Translations under genes and position numbers: made by a program
NCBI RefSeq assembly: GCF_041435115.1
Contig: NZ_CP108046.1
Coordinates: 1,426,001 to 1,490,000 of the forward strand
Length of the DNA: 64,000 bases
Source: Streptomyces sp. NBC_00289
GTDB taxonomy: Bacteria > Actinomycetota > Actinomycetes > Streptomycetales > Streptomycetaceae
Reading direction: 5' to 3'
The notes under the pieces: generated by a model
The model's input: the letters and a program-made list of their open reading frames with translations, nothing else
Databases searched by the model: none
What the model was told of the DNA's origin: nothing
In this document: positions 15,275-24,157 of the stretch, piece by piece
Numbering within the stretch: the first letter of the stretch is position 1
Layout of the letters: every line of letters begins with the position of its first letter

Positions 15275-17428
15275 TCAGGGGCTCGTGAGGACCACGAGCC
15301 GCTGGGTCGCCCGGGTCATCGCGACATAGCGGTCGACCGCTCCTTCGATGCCCTCGCCGAGCGCCACCGGGTCGACGAGGACGACCAGGTCGAACTCGAG
15401 CCCCTTCGCCAGCTCCGGCGTCAGCGACCGGACGCGGGAGGTCGCCCGGAAGGCCGGATCGCCGATGACGCAGGCGATCCCGTCGGCATGTGCGGCGAGC
15501 CAGGTGTCGAGGATCGAGCTCAGATCGGTGGCAGATCCGTATACGACGGGGACGCCGCCGCGGCGGATGGAGGTCGGCACGTTGGCGTCCGGCAGCACGG
15601 CCCGGATGACCGGCTCGGCCTCCGCCATGATCTCCTCCGGCGTCCGGTAGTTGACGGTCAGCGAGGCCAGCCTGATCCGGTCGAGCCCGACCCGCTCGAG
15701 CCGTTCCTGCCACGACTCCGTGAACCCGTGCCGGGCCTGCGCGCGGTCCCCGACGATGGTGAAGCTCCTGGACGGGCACCGGAGCAGCAGCATCTGCCAC
15801 TCCGCGTCGGTCAGTTCCTGGGCCTCGTCCACGACGATGTGTGCGAACGGACCGGCGAGCAGATCCGGTTCGGTGCCGGGCGACGCGCTCTTGTCGACCA
15901 GGGCGTCCTGGAAGTCCTCGCCGCGAAGCATCGTCACCAGGCCCGTCCCGTACTCGTCGTCGGCGACCTCGATCAGGTCGTCGACGACCCTGGTCATGCG
16001 CTCGCGTTCGGCGGCGACGGTTGCCCGCTGCCGGCGGTCGCGTCGTGACGCCTCCGGGTCGCCGAGCCGCTGCCGGGCCGCGTCCAGGAGCGGCAGATCG
16101 GACACCGTCCAGGCCTGGGCGTCCTCGCGCAGCAGTCGCCGAACGTCCTCGCGGCCGAGCCAGGGAGCGCACATCCGCAGGTAGGCGGGTACCGTCCAGA
16201 GGTCTCCGACGAGGTCGGCCGCTTCGAGCAGCGGCCAGGCGCGGTCGAGGGCGGTGCGCAGCTCCCTGTTGTGCCGCAGTGACTCGCGGAGCTGGTCGAC
16301 CGGGGCGTCGCCGTCGTACCTGTCCACCAGGACGCTCAGCAGCTCCTCCCAGATCTGCTCACGCGCCTCGTTGTGCGGAACATTGGATGCCGCCGTCTCG
16401 AACGCCACGGCCCAGTCCTCGGCACTGAGCCGGATGTCGGACCAGGGGGTCGTGACCGTCATCCCCTCGGTGGGCGGCTCCTCGTAGAACCGGACAGCCG
16501 TCTCGACCGCCCTCACCAGGTCCGCGGACGACTTCAGCAGGGCAACCTCCGGGTCGCCCTCGACGGCTGCCGCCGCTCCCTCGGGGACGAGGTCTCGCAG
16601 GACGCAGGTCTGCACCCCCTCCTCTCCGAGGCTGGGCAGGACGTCCGCGACGTAGGCCAGGTAGGGCCGGTGCGGGCCGACGAACAGCACGCCGCCCCGG
16701 CGGTGACCGAGGCGGGGGTCGGAGTGGAGGAGGTAGGCGGAGCGGTGCAGCGCGACGACGGTCTTGCCCGTACCCGGCCCGCCGTCGACGACGAGCGCGC
16801 CGCGGGACCCCGCGCGGATGACGGCGTCCTGGTCGGCCTGGATGGTGCCGAGCACGTCTCGCATCCGCGGCGACCGGTCGCTGCCCAGACTGGCGATGAA
16901 GGCGGACTGGTCGTCGAGCGCGGCGTGCCCGGCGAACCCGTCCACGGTGAACACCTCGTCCCAGTAGTCGCCGATCCGGCCACGGGTCCAGCGGTACCTG
17001 CGGCGGCTCGCCAGACCCATCGGGTCGGCGTGGGTGGCTCCGAAGAACGGCTCGGCCGCGGGGGAACGCCAGTCGAGCAGCAGCCGACGCCCCTCGCGGT
17101 CGGTGAGGCCGAGCCGTCCGACGTACACGGGCTCGGAGTCGTCCACGCCGACCATGCGTCCGAGGCACAGGTCGAGGCCGAAGCGCCGCAGTGTGCGCAG
17201 GCGGGCGGTCAGCCGGTGGACTTCCATGTCCCGTTCCATCGCCTGGCGGCCGATGCCGCCGGGCGCCTTGCGCGCGGCGTCGAGGCGGTCGGACAGTTCG
17301 GCGATCGACTCCTTGAGGCACCGCGCGACAGCCGCGAAGTGTTGCTCGTCGCCCGCGATCAGCGTCGGGTCGGCCTTGGCGGAGAGACGGTCGGGGAGGT
17401 CGAACGCACTGGTGGTCAGGGAATTCAC
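15275..17428 (-). CDS. helR: HelR/HelD-type RNA polymerase-displacing helicase
   Basis: A 717-residue UvrD-like superfamily 1 ATPase. The N-terminal coiled part (about 25-95) is followed by GRLGLTDREGRRLLLDWRSP, typical of HelD/HelR. Walker A GGPGTGKT is near residue 220, Walker B IVVDEAQELTDAEWQML is in the C-terminal half, and motif VAMTRATQRLVVL closes the protein. HelR proteins bind stalled RNA polymerase through the secondary channel and expel rifamycins from it. The GTG start (VNSLTTSAFDL) has GGAG 8 nt upstream; an in-frame ATG at 17467 is the alternative. It follows the GT1 glycosyltransferase on the same strand, 215 bp downstream, and probably shares its RAE-containing promoter. HelD is the other possible name; the neighbourhood favours HelR. 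Confidence 0.8.
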   Translation of the reverse strand: MNSLTTSAFDLPDRLSAKADPTLIAGDEQHFAAVARCLKESIAELSDRLDAARKAPGGIGRQAMERDMEVHRLTARLRTLRRFGLDLCLGRMVGVDDSEPVYVGRLGLTDREGRRLLLDWRSPAAEPFFGATHADPMGLASRRRYRWTRGRIGDYWDEVFTVDGFAGHAALDDQSAFIASLGSDRSPRMRDVLGTIQADQDAVIRAGSRGALVVDGGPGTGKTVVALHRSAYLLHSDPRLGHRRGGVLFVGPHRPYLAYVADVLPSLGEEGVQTCVLRDLVPEGAAAAVEGDPEVALLKSSADLVRAVETAVRFYEEPPTEGMTVTTPWSDIRLSAEDWAVAFETAASNVPHNEAREQIWEELLSVLVDRYDGDAPVDQLRESLRHNRELRTALDRAWPLLEAADLVGDLWTVPAYLRMCAPWLGREDVRRLLREDAQAWTVSDLPLLDAARQRLGDPEASRRDRRQRATVAAERERMTRVVDDLIEVADDEYGTGLVTMLRGEDFQDALVDKSASPGTEPDLLAGPFAHIVVDEAQELTDAEWQMLLLRCPSRSFTIVGDRAQARHGFTESWQERLERVGLDRIRLASLTVNYRTPEEIMAEAEPVIRAVLPDANVPTSIRRGGVPVVYGSATDLSSILDTWLAAHADGIACVIGDPAFRATSRVRSLTPELAKGLEFDLVVLVDPVALGEGIEGAVDRYVAMTRATQRLVVLTSP

Positions 17429-17581
17429 TTCGATGGCTCCGACAGGGGTCGATGGCGGCCGTTGCACGCGGCGGCGAAACGTCCGGACCGGCGTGACAAC
17501 TCTGGTGGCGGTGTGGCCGGACGGCCGTGACGAGCGATGCTCCGTCCGGCAGGGGCGTGACGTTCCGTGGCCGTCGTCGGC

Positions 17582-17647
17582 TCAGGCCGCCAGGACGTGC
17601 GGGTGCTCGTGCTCCGGGTCCTGGCCCGACGGTGACATGCGGTTCAC
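17582..17647 (-). CDS. Possible 21-residue peptide between glycosyltransferase and helR
   Basis: A GTG overlapping the glycosyltransferase stop (GTGA) opens a 21-codon frame (VNRMSPSGQDPEHEHPHVLAA) ending 154 nt before the helR start. The coupled junction is the only positive sign. The peptide is His/Pro/Glu-rich with no recognisable motif. It may be chance in GC-rich DNA or a short coupling ORF. Confidence 0.2.
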   Translation of the reverse strand: MNRMSPSGQDPEHEHPHVLAA

Positions 17648-18885
17648 GCGGACAGCGGCGGCCTCTCCTGGTCGGCGGTGTCGAGCAGGAGCTTCGCGGC
17701 CACCGTCGCCCCGTCGGTGCGGAACGTGTCGGCCACGGCCCTCGCTCGTACGAGGGTCTCCGGGGTCAGGGCCGTCCTGAGCGCGGCCGACAGCGACTCG
17801 AAGGTGAAGGCGGGACCGTCGTGCGCCGCGCCGATCCCCAGGTCGGCCACCCGGCCGGCGAAGTACGGCTGGTCCCCTCCCTGAGGTACCAGCACCTGGG
17901 GCGCGCCGGCCCAGGTGGCCGTCGTCGTGGTGCCCGCGCCGCCGTGGTGCACGGCGGCGGCCACCCGGCGGAACAGTGCCTGATGGTTGACCTCGCCGAC
18001 GGCGAAGCAGTCGTCCTGGTCGTCGATCAGGGCCAGGTCGGCCCAGCCGCGGGAGATGACCGCGCGGCGGCCCTGGGCGCGGATCGCTTCGACGGCCACC
18101 CGGGTGACGTCCTCCGGATCGCGCAGGGGAATGCTGCCGAAACCCACGTACACCGGCGGTGTACCGGCGTCCAGGAACGCCGACAACTCCGCGGAGAGCG
18201 GGCGTTCGTCGGGCAGCACCCACGCCCCGGTCTGCACCACGTCGAGGTCCGCGGGCTGCCGCCACGGGGCCAGGACCGGGTCCGCGGCCAGCCACGGGCG
18301 GTCGGTGAAGACGTGGTCGCGGACGTTGTCCAACAGCCGCAGGCCGATCGACGCCCGGTGGGTGTTGACCGCCTCGCCGAACACCGCCTGCGCGTCCTGG
18401 GCGTCCTGGTCCCACAGCACCCGGTTGTCGGTCACGTCCGACGGGAGCGGCCGGCCCGGCCGCGGGATCGGCGGGTGGTGCGGCGACGGCAGGCTGACCG
18501 GCTGGTAACTCCCGTACACATAGCGGATACCGAGTTTCTCGGCGACCGCCTTCACGCCGGCCGCGGCCGGCAGGAGGCCCGTCGCCACCAGCACGTCACA
18601 CCCCTCCGCGGCCGCGCGGACGGTGTCGTAGAACGCGGCGACCAGCTCGGCCGCGCGCCGGGGCACGCCTGCCGCCGTCGGCGGTGTCCTGCCGGTCACC
18701 AACCGGCGCACGGACTGGCCGGTCGGCACCATCTCCACGCCGATCCCGGCCAGCCGCTTCGCGAACTCCTCGTCCGGCGACGCGCACACGCGTACCTCCG
18801 CGCCGAGTTCCCGTAGCCGCACCGAGAGTCCCACCAGCGGTTCGATGCCCCCGCGCGAGTCGTACCCCGACAACACCACACGCAT
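17644..18885 (-). CDS. GT1 glycosyltransferase, candidate rifamycin glycosyltransferase
   Basis: A 413-residue GT-B enzyme. The N-terminus MRVVLSGYDSRGGIEPLVGL and the donor-binding HHGGAGTTTTATWAGAPQV near residue 300 are diagnostic of the MGT/GtfA-like GT1 family, which glycosylates natural products with UDP or TDP sugars. The Streptomyces rifamycin glycosyltransferase Rgt belongs to this group. Three facts favour that role: the RAE-like palindrome 57 bp upstream, a downstream HelR gene on the same strand, and no biosynthetic cluster around. The alternative is macrolide inactivation. ATG was chosen for the family N-terminus; the ribosome binding site is weak (GAGAG). Confidence 0.8.
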   Translation of the reverse strand: MRVVLSGYDSRGGIEPLVGLSVRLRELGAEVRVCASPDEEFAKRLAGIGVEMVPTGQSVRRLVTGRTPPTAAGVPRRAAELVAAFYDTVRAAAEGCDVLVATGLLPAAAGVKAVAEKLGIRYVYGSYQPVSLPSPHHPPIPRPGRPLPSDVTDNRVLWDQDAQDAQAVFGEAVNTHRASIGLRLLDNVRDHVFTDRPWLAADPVLAPWRQPADLDVVQTGAWVLPDERPLSAELSAFLDAGTPPVYVGFGSIPLRDPEDVTRVAVEAIRAQGRRAVISRGWADLALIDDQDDCFAVGEVNHQALFRRVAAAVHHGGAGTTTTATWAGAPQVLVPQGGDQPYFAGRVADLGIGAAHDGPAFTFESLSAALRTALTPETLVRARAVADTFRTDGATVAAKLLLDTADQERPPLSA

Positions 18886-18941
18886 TTCGTGACTCTCGTT
18901 TCCGTAGGTTCCGGCTTCGGTCGGTGATTCTGCGGTACGAC

Positions 18942-18964
18942 GGGGGCCTTGCCGCAAGGCCCCC
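18942..18964. promoter_or_regulatory. RAE-like inverted repeat (rifamycin-associated element)
   Basis: GGGGGCCTTGC (18942-18952), one central base, then GCAAGGCCCCC (18954-18964): a perfect 11-1-11 inverted repeat whose core reads TTGCGGCAA on the reverse strand. As I recall it, the 19-bp RAE found upstream of rifamycin resistance genes (rgt, rph, rox, helR) has the same core. It lies 57 bp before the glycosyltransferase start. TTGCGG inside it could be the -35 of that gene, with CAGAAT about 19 nt on as -10. Confidence 0.8.
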
Positions 18965-18977
18965 GGTGCGCTATACG
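18949..18977 (+). promoter_or_regulatory. Candidate divergent promoter sharing the RAE
   Basis: On the forward strand TTGCCG (18949-18954, inside the RAE) and TATACG (18972-18977) are spaced 17 nt, a good -35/-10 pair pointing at the surface-protein gene 137 bp downstream. It may be chance, since the core of the repeat contains TTGC on both strands. Confidence 0.4.
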
Positions 18978-19113
18978 TTGAGAGTGGAAAGGAGCGGGTA
19001 CTCCCCCTTTCCCTTCATCGCCCACTGTGGATGGGCCACTTCTCGTCTGATCTCCGAAGACCTTTCCCGGCCCCGCCCGGTGACCGGACGACGGGCAACC
19101 TTCGGGGCACGCC

Positions 19114-20676
19114 GTGCATCGAACAGGTATGAATCCGACGTGCACGGCGTTCGTGGCGGTGCCGGCTGCCGTGCTGCTCGCCCTGGCGCCCGGCGCCGCC
19201 GCCGTGGCCGCCGATCCGTCGCCCCTGCCGACCCAGGCGTACGCCACCGTCGGCGCCGAGGAGCAGGTCAACGTGACGTCGGCGGCGCGGTCCGCGGAGG
19301 TGAGCTGGATGTTCTGGGACGGCGGGGCACAGGTTCCCGTGCCCACGAACGAATCGGTCGTCATCGACGCCCGTGACCTGGCGGGCGTCGCGAAGGTCAC
19401 GGTCGACGACCCGAGATGCGAGAGTCGCGGGCAGGTCTTCACCTGCGTCAACGGCAAGAACGGCTCGCGGAGCCCCCACGTGGAGTTCTCCCTGCGTGCC
19501 GACGCGGGTGCCGCCACCGGCGACAGCGGAAGGATCACGTACACCCTCACCGCCGACCATGCCACCGGCGCCACCGCGCGGACGAAGGTGGTCGTCGGCG
19601 CTCCGAAACTCGTGGTCGGTCAACTGCCGGACGTGACGCACGCCGAACCCGGGTCCCGGATCGAACTGCCGCTCCGCCTCCGCAACACCGGCGACCTGGC
19701 CACCGACCGGCGCGTCATGCTGCGCTGGGAAGCGGTGGGCGGTCTGGTCTTCGACAGGAAGTTCTCCAACTGCGTCTACGGCGAAGGCGATGAACCCGGC
19801 GAGCCCGGCAGCCAGGCATCCGTCACCTGTGTCTTCCCGGCCTCCGTGTCCGCCGGGGCCACCGTGGAGCTGAGCAGCCCCCTCACAGCCACGGTCGGCC
19901 AGCGCGTCCTGACCGCCGTGGTCGACTACTCGGCCAGGCTGCTGAACGCGAGCGAACAACCCACCACACAGAACCGGAAGGGCACCGGTCCGGCGCTCAC
20001 CCTGGTGACGGCGGCGAGGACGGGCGGCGGATTCGCAACCAGCGCCGAGGGCCGGGTCACCGTGACGTCCGACAGCTCCGCGGATCTCGCGGCCGTCGCC
20101 AGGGCGCAACCGGGCCGCGGGGCAGCCGAATGGACCCTCGACGTCAGCGCCGTGAACCACGGCCCGGCCTCCGTGTACGCCATCGACCGCAAGGCCGTCG
20201 CCCTGATGGACATCGTCCTGCCCAAGGGCTCGGTCGTGACCGGTACCGCCGACATGGAGCAGGAGGACGACCGCTACGGCCCCTGCTTCCCGTGGACCGG
20301 CGGCAGTCGGCCGGCACCCTTCGAAGCGGGTCACCGGCACTACGTCTGCACCGTGCCGTTCGGGGTCGCCGTGGGCAGGAGCCAGCTGTTCAGACTGTCG
20401 GTGAGGACGACGGAGGGGTACGACGGCTCCGAGGGCACGGCCACCGTGCGTCCGGGTCCGGCCGGCTTCCCCCTGCACGATCCGGACACCTCCAACGACA
20501 GCGTCTCCTTCACCTTCGGCGAGCCGGCCGCACGGTCCGACGGCACGCTCCCCACGACGGGCGCCGGCCGCGCGGCGGTTGTCGCCACCGCTACAGCCGG
20601 GACGGCCGTCCTGGGCGCCGTCGCCCTCGTCGTCCACCGCCGCAGGCGTCGTTCCCGGGCGACATCCCGGCTGTGA
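19114..20676 (+). CDS. Surface protein with LPXTG-type anchor
   Basis: A 520-residue exported protein. A signal peptide covers about residues 1-33 (GTG start; a second start, ATG, at 19129). The middle consists of beta-sandwich repeats of DUF11 type (RIELPLRLRNTGDLATDRRV near residue 185, and a later domain with LDVSAVNHGPASVYAID). The C-terminus has LPTTG, a hydrophobic span (AAVVATATAGTAVLGAVALV) and a basic tail (HRRRRRSR), the signature of sortase anchoring. Streptomyces class E sortases prefer LAXTG, so LPTTG is slightly unusual. The role is probably structural. It diverges from the rifamycin-type locus. Confidence 0.75.
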   Translation: MHRTGMNPTCTAFVAVPAAVLLALAPGAAAVAADPSPLPTQAYATVGAEEQVNVTSAARSAEVSWMFWDGGAQVPVPTNESVVIDARDLAGVAKVTVDDPRCESRGQVFTCVNGKNGSRSPHVEFSLRADAGAATGDSGRITYTLTADHATGATARTKVVVGAPKLVVGQLPDVTHAEPGSRIELPLRLRNTGDLATDRRVMLRWEAVGGLVFDRKFSNCVYGEGDEPGEPGSQASVTCVFPASVSAGATVELSSPLTATVGQRVLTAVVDYSARLLNASEQPTTQNRKGTGPALTLVTAARTGGGFATSAEGRVTVTSDSSADLAAVARAQPGRGAAEWTLDVSAVNHGPASVYAIDRKAVALMDIVLPKGSVVTGTADMEQEDDRYGPCFPWTGGSRPAPFEAGHRHYVCTVPFGVAVGRSQLFRLSVRTTEGYDGSEGTATVRPGPAGFPLHDPDTSNDSVSFTFGEPAARSDGTLPTTGAGRAAVVATATAGTAVLGAVALVVHRRRRRSRATSRL

Positions 20677-20767
20677 CGCCAGGCTCCCGGTTCTGTCGTC
20701 GGCGAGGCGGGCAGCGGGGGCCGAGAAGCTGCTCGTCCTGTCACAACGCTGTGGCGGGTCAGGCTGC

Positions 20768-21817
20768 TCACGGTGCCGGAGGAGGTCCGCTGCTCTCCCG
20801 TACCACCAGTTCCGTCGCCACCTCCACTCGTGTCGTCTCCGGCTGCTCCCCGGACAGCAGCCGCAGCACCATCCGGGCGGCGAGCGCGGTCATGTCGGCC
20901 AGCGGTGTGCGGACCGTCGTCAGGCGTGGGGTGACCCAGTCGGCGAAGGGCAGGTCGTCGAAGCCGACCACGCTGACGTCGGCCGGGATGCGCAGGCCCA
21001 GTTCGGCGGCGGCCCGGTAGGTGCCCAGTGCCTGGTGGTCGCTGCCGGCGAAGATCGCCGTCGGACGGTCGGCCAACGACAGGATTTCCAGGGCGTGTTG
21101 GTGCGCGAGGCCGTGGGTGAAGTCGCCGTAGCGCACCAGCTCGGGGTCGAAGGGCAGACCGGCTTCCGCCAGGGCTGAGCGGTAGCCGTCGACGCGTGCC
21201 CGGGAGGTGAGCCGGCGCTCCGGGCCGCTGATGATCGCGATGCGCCGGTGGCCCAGCTCGACGAGGTGGCGGGTCGCGGCCAGTCCGCCGGGCCAGTTGG
21301 TCGCGCCCACCCACGGCGTGCCCGGCGCGGGTTCGTCGATCGGCATCACCAGCGCGTAGGGGATGCCGAGCCGGCTCAGCTCCTCGTGCTGCTCGGGGGT
21401 CAGCTCGGGCACCACGAGAATCGCGCCGCGCGTGGAACGGGTGGCCAGCGAGTCCAGCCACTGGCGGGCGCGTCGGGTCCGGCCGTGGGTGGAGGAGACG
21501 ACCAGCCCCATGCCCGCGTCGTGCAGCACGTCCTCCGCGCCCCGGATCAGCTCGACCGCCCAGGGGCTGTCCAGTTCGTTGATGACGAAGTCGATCAGCC
21601 CGCCGGCCGGCGCCGTGGTGGCCGCCGGGTGGTGTTTCGCCAGATAGCCGTGCTGCTCCAGCAACCGCTGCACCTTGGCCCGCGTCTCCGCCGATACATC
21701 GGACCTGTTGTGCAGCACCTTGGAGACCGTGGACACCGAAACGCCTGCCTGGTCGGCAATTGCGGCCAGAGTGCGCCGTCTTTCCTGACCGGATCCTGCC
21801 CGAACCGTTGACGTCAT
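20768..21817 (-). CDS. LacI-family regulator of the adjacent sugar-uptake locus
   Basis: A 349-residue regulator. The N-terminal LacI helix-turn-helix is clear (LAAIADQAGVSVSTVSKVLH, about residues 17-36) with the hinge ETRAKVQRLLEQHGY. The rest is a periplasmic-binding-protein-like ligand domain (IAIISGPERRLTSRARVDGY, then TAIFAGSDHQALGTYRAA, then VVGFDDLPFADW). It is divergent from the binding-protein gene across 97 bp containing an inverted repeat, so it most likely represses that operon until an oligosaccharide binds. Its 3' end is convergent with the surface-protein gene, 91 bp away. Confidence 0.9.
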   Translation of the reverse strand: MTSTVRAGSGQERRRTLAAIADQAGVSVSTVSKVLHNRSDVSAETRAKVQRLLEQHGYLAKHHPAATTAPAGGLIDFVINELDSPWAVELIRGAEDVLHDAGMGLVVSSTHGRTRRARQWLDSLATRSTRGAILVVPELTPEQHEELSRLGIPYALVMPIDEPAPGTPWVGATNWPGGLAATRHLVELGHRRIAIISGPERRLTSRARVDGYRSALAEAGLPFDPELVRYGDFTHGLAHQHALEILSLADRPTAIFAGSDHQALGTYRAAAELGLRIPADVSVVGFDDLPFADWVTPRLTTVRTPLADMTALAARMVLRLLSGEQPETTRVEVATELVVRESSGPPPAP

Positions 21818-21848
21818 CGGATGAATCTCCTACGTTGCCGGGCGATCG

Positions 21849-21863
21849 AGTTTTGCGAAAACT
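21849..21863. promoter_or_regulatory. Candidate LacI operator
   Basis: AGTTTT-GCG-AAAACT is a 15-bp inverted repeat with a CpG at its centre, as LacI-family operators have, midway between the divergent regulator and binding-protein genes. The flanks GCGAT and ATCGC extend the dyad approximately. Confidence 0.6.
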
Positions 21864-21914
21864 ATCGCAATCCTCGTTCCGGACGTAAGGCTCCTCGGCG
21901 CAAAGGTGGTCCCC

Positions 21915-23216
21915 ATGAAGAGATGGCGCGCGGCTTCGCTGGCCGCGGCCGCGGCCGCGGCTCTGGTGCTCTCCGGATGCGGAGGAACCGGTGGTGGCGG
22001 CGGTTCGGGCGACGGGAAGGGCGAGTTACTGGTCTGGGTGGACAACACCCGCATGCCCGCGGCCCAGCAGTACGAGAAGGCCCACCCCGACCTGAGGATG
22101 CGCATCGTCACCATCCCGCCCGACGCCGGCTACGTGCCCACCAAGGTCTCGCTCGCCAACCGCACCAAGAGCGGCTGGCCCGACGTCGTCTTCCTGGCCA
22201 ACCCGGCCGAGGCGGCGACGCTCGCGAGCGAGAAGTTCGGCTACGCGGCCCCGCTCGACGACCTCGTCCCGAAGACCGTCCGGGACGGTTTCACCCCCGG
22301 CTCCCTCGAGACCTGCACCTTCGGCGGCAAGGTGTACTGCCTGCGCAACGACATCGCCCCCACGGTCCTTTGGTACGACGCCAAGCTGATGAAGCGATAC
22401 GGCTACCAGGTCCCCAAGACCTGGGCGGAGTACCAGCGGACCGGACTGAAGGCCGCCGAGGAGCACCCCGGCACCATCGTCGGGGCCGTCAACGGCAAGT
22501 ACGGCGCCGGCATCTACTTCGGCAGCAGCGGCTGCCCCACCCGCGACACCCGCAGCCTCACCGAGGTCCACATCGACCTCGGCGGACCGAACTGCACCCG
22601 GGTGGCCGATCTGCTCCAGCCGCTCGCCCGCGAGAAGGCCGTCACCACCGTCCTGCCCATCGACCCCGGCTTCGCCAAGTTCGGCAAGGGCGACAAGATC
22701 CTCATGCTGCCGGCCCCGGCCTGGTTCGGCGACTTCATGTTCGGCCCCGCCTTCAAGGTGCCGGGGGGCCGGGTCGCCGCCGCCCCCATGCCCACCTGGC
22801 CCGGCGAGAGCAAGCCGTACGCGGGACAGGTCGGCGGCGGCGCCTTCCTCGTCTCCGCACACGCCGGCGCGCGCACCGAGCAGGCCGCGGACCTGGTGCG
22901 CTGGATGACCACCGACGTGAACCTCCAGGCGAGGCAGCCCACTTACCCCGCCTTCACGGCAGCGGCGAAGAAGTGGGGCGAGGCCAAGTCGAAGGACCCG
23001 TACTACGCCTCCGACCCGATGCCCGCTCTCACCGCGGCGGCGAACGCGCTGCGCCCCGGCTTCGGCGCGGTCCGCTTCGAGGCCGACTGGCAGAGCAGCT
23101 TCAACGACACGTTCGTCAAGGCGGTCGACTCCGACGGCAACCTCCGTGACTCCTTGGACAGTTGGCAGGACAAGCTGGAAGCGGCGGCCGGGACCAGCGG
23201 GTACACGGTCGGATGA
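21915..23216 (+). CDS. Sugar ABC transporter substrate-binding lipoprotein
   Basis: A 433-residue protein of solute-binding family 1. A lipoprotein signal (MKRWRAASLA, lipobox LSGC with Cys near residue 22) and a glycine-rich linker precede the mature domain (ELLVWVDNTRMPAAQQYEKA, then GWPDVVFLANPAEAATLAS, then DIAPTVLWYDAKLMKRYGY). It sits outside the membrane and delivers an oligosaccharide to the two permeases coupled downstream. AAAGGTGG lies 5 nt before the ATG. No ATPase gene is in the operon, so a shared MsiK-type ATPase elsewhere probably powers it, as is usual in Streptomyces. Confidence 0.9.
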   Translation: MKRWRAASLAAAAAAALVLSGCGGTGGGGGSGDGKGELLVWVDNTRMPAAQQYEKAHPDLRMRIVTIPPDAGYVPTKVSLANRTKSGWPDVVFLANPAEAATLASEKFGYAAPLDDLVPKTVRDGFTPGSLETCTFGGKVYCLRNDIAPTVLWYDAKLMKRYGYQVPKTWAEYQRTGLKAAEEHPGTIVGAVNGKYGAGIYFGSSGCPTRDTRSLTEVHIDLGGPNCTRVADLLQPLAREKAVTTVLPIDPGFAKFGKGDKILMLPAPAWFGDFMFGPAFKVPGGRVAAAPMPTWPGESKPYAGQVGGGAFLVSAHAGARTEQAADLVRWMTTDVNLQARQPTYPAFTAAAKKWGEAKSKDPYYASDPMPALTAAANALRPGFGAVRFEADWQSSFNDTFVKAVDSDGNLRDSLDSWQDKLEAAAGTSGYTVG

Positions 23217-24157
23217 GGACGCTCACGACACCCCGCTCGCCTACGGTCGCGGCGGCCGCACCGGCGATGCCCCGCCGCCGGCGCCGCCCCGCCCGTACCG
23301 CCGCCGTCTGGATCCTCGTCGGCCCCTACACGCTGTTCCTCGCTGTCTTCGGGCTCGCGCCCGCCGGATACGCCCTGTGGACCTCGTTCGTCGACGACGG
23401 CTCCTTCTCCGGCGGGCGCGACTGGGCGGCCGTCTTCCACGACTACCGGCTCGGCGACGCGGCCGCCCACGTGGCGACGTATCTGCTGCTGTGGCTGCCG
23501 ATCCTGCTGCTGGCCGTCCTGTCCCTCGCCTTCACCCTGCACGCCCGCCCCGGCCGCACGACGAGCGCGCTCCAGCTCGTCTACTACCTGCCCGGCGCGG
23601 TCACCGGCTCGGCCGCGGCGCTGCTGTGGCTGTTCATGGTCAGCCCGGACAGCAGCCCGTTCTCCCCCCTGCTCAGGCTGATGGACGTCAAGAGCGCCAC
23701 GGACGCGCTGTCCGGCGGCAGCCTCATCGCCGTCCTCACCGTGATGGGCGTCGCGGTGCACGCCGGCGGCTGGATCGTGGTCCTGTACGGAGCGCTCAAC
23801 GCCCTCCCGAAGGACGTACTGGAGGCGGCGCAGGTCGACGGCGCCTCGGCCTGGCGGACCATGTGGCACGTCAAGCTGCCGATGGTCCGCACCTACGTCG
23901 CCTTCGTGCTGATCTCCAGTTTCGCCTCCGGCAGCCAGGTGTTCGTCGAGCCCACCGTGCTGTCCACCGGCGCCCCCGGCCAGATCAGCCCCACCTGGTC
24001 CGTCAACCAGCTCGCCTACGTGTACGCCACCCAGGACGGCGACTTCGGCAAGGCCGCCGCGCTGTCGCTGGCCATGCTCGCGGTCGGCGTACTGGCCGCC
24101 TGGATCGTGATCACCCGTACGCGCATGTACGCCACCGACTCCTCCGACTCCCGGTGA
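23213..24157 (+). CDS. Sugar ABC transporter permease, MalF type
   Basis: A 314-residue inner-membrane permease overlapping the binding-protein stop by ATGA. An N-terminal cytosolic basic stretch (MPRRRRRPAR) is followed by six membrane segments, beginning AAVWILVGPYTLFLAVFGLA. The EAA loop that docks the ATPase reads EAAQVDGASAWRTMWHVKLP near residue 205. It is the first of two permeases in the operon and forms the translocation path with the MalG-type partner. Its stop overlaps the next start by GTGA. Confidence 0.9.
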   Translation: MRTLTTPRSPTVAAAAPAMPRRRRRPARTAAVWILVGPYTLFLAVFGLAPAGYALWTSFVDDGSFSGGRDWAAVFHDYRLGDAAAHVATYLLLWLPILLLAVLSLAFTLHARPGRTTSALQLVYYLPGAVTGSAAALLWLFMVSPDSSPFSPLLRLMDVKSATDALSGGSLIAVLTVMGVAVHAGGWIVVLYGALNALPKDVLEAAQVDGASAWRTMWHVKLPMVRTYVAFVLISSFASGSQVFVEPTVLSTGAPGQISPTWSVNQLAYVYATQDGDFGKAAALSLAMLAVGVLAAWIVITRTRMYATDSSDSR

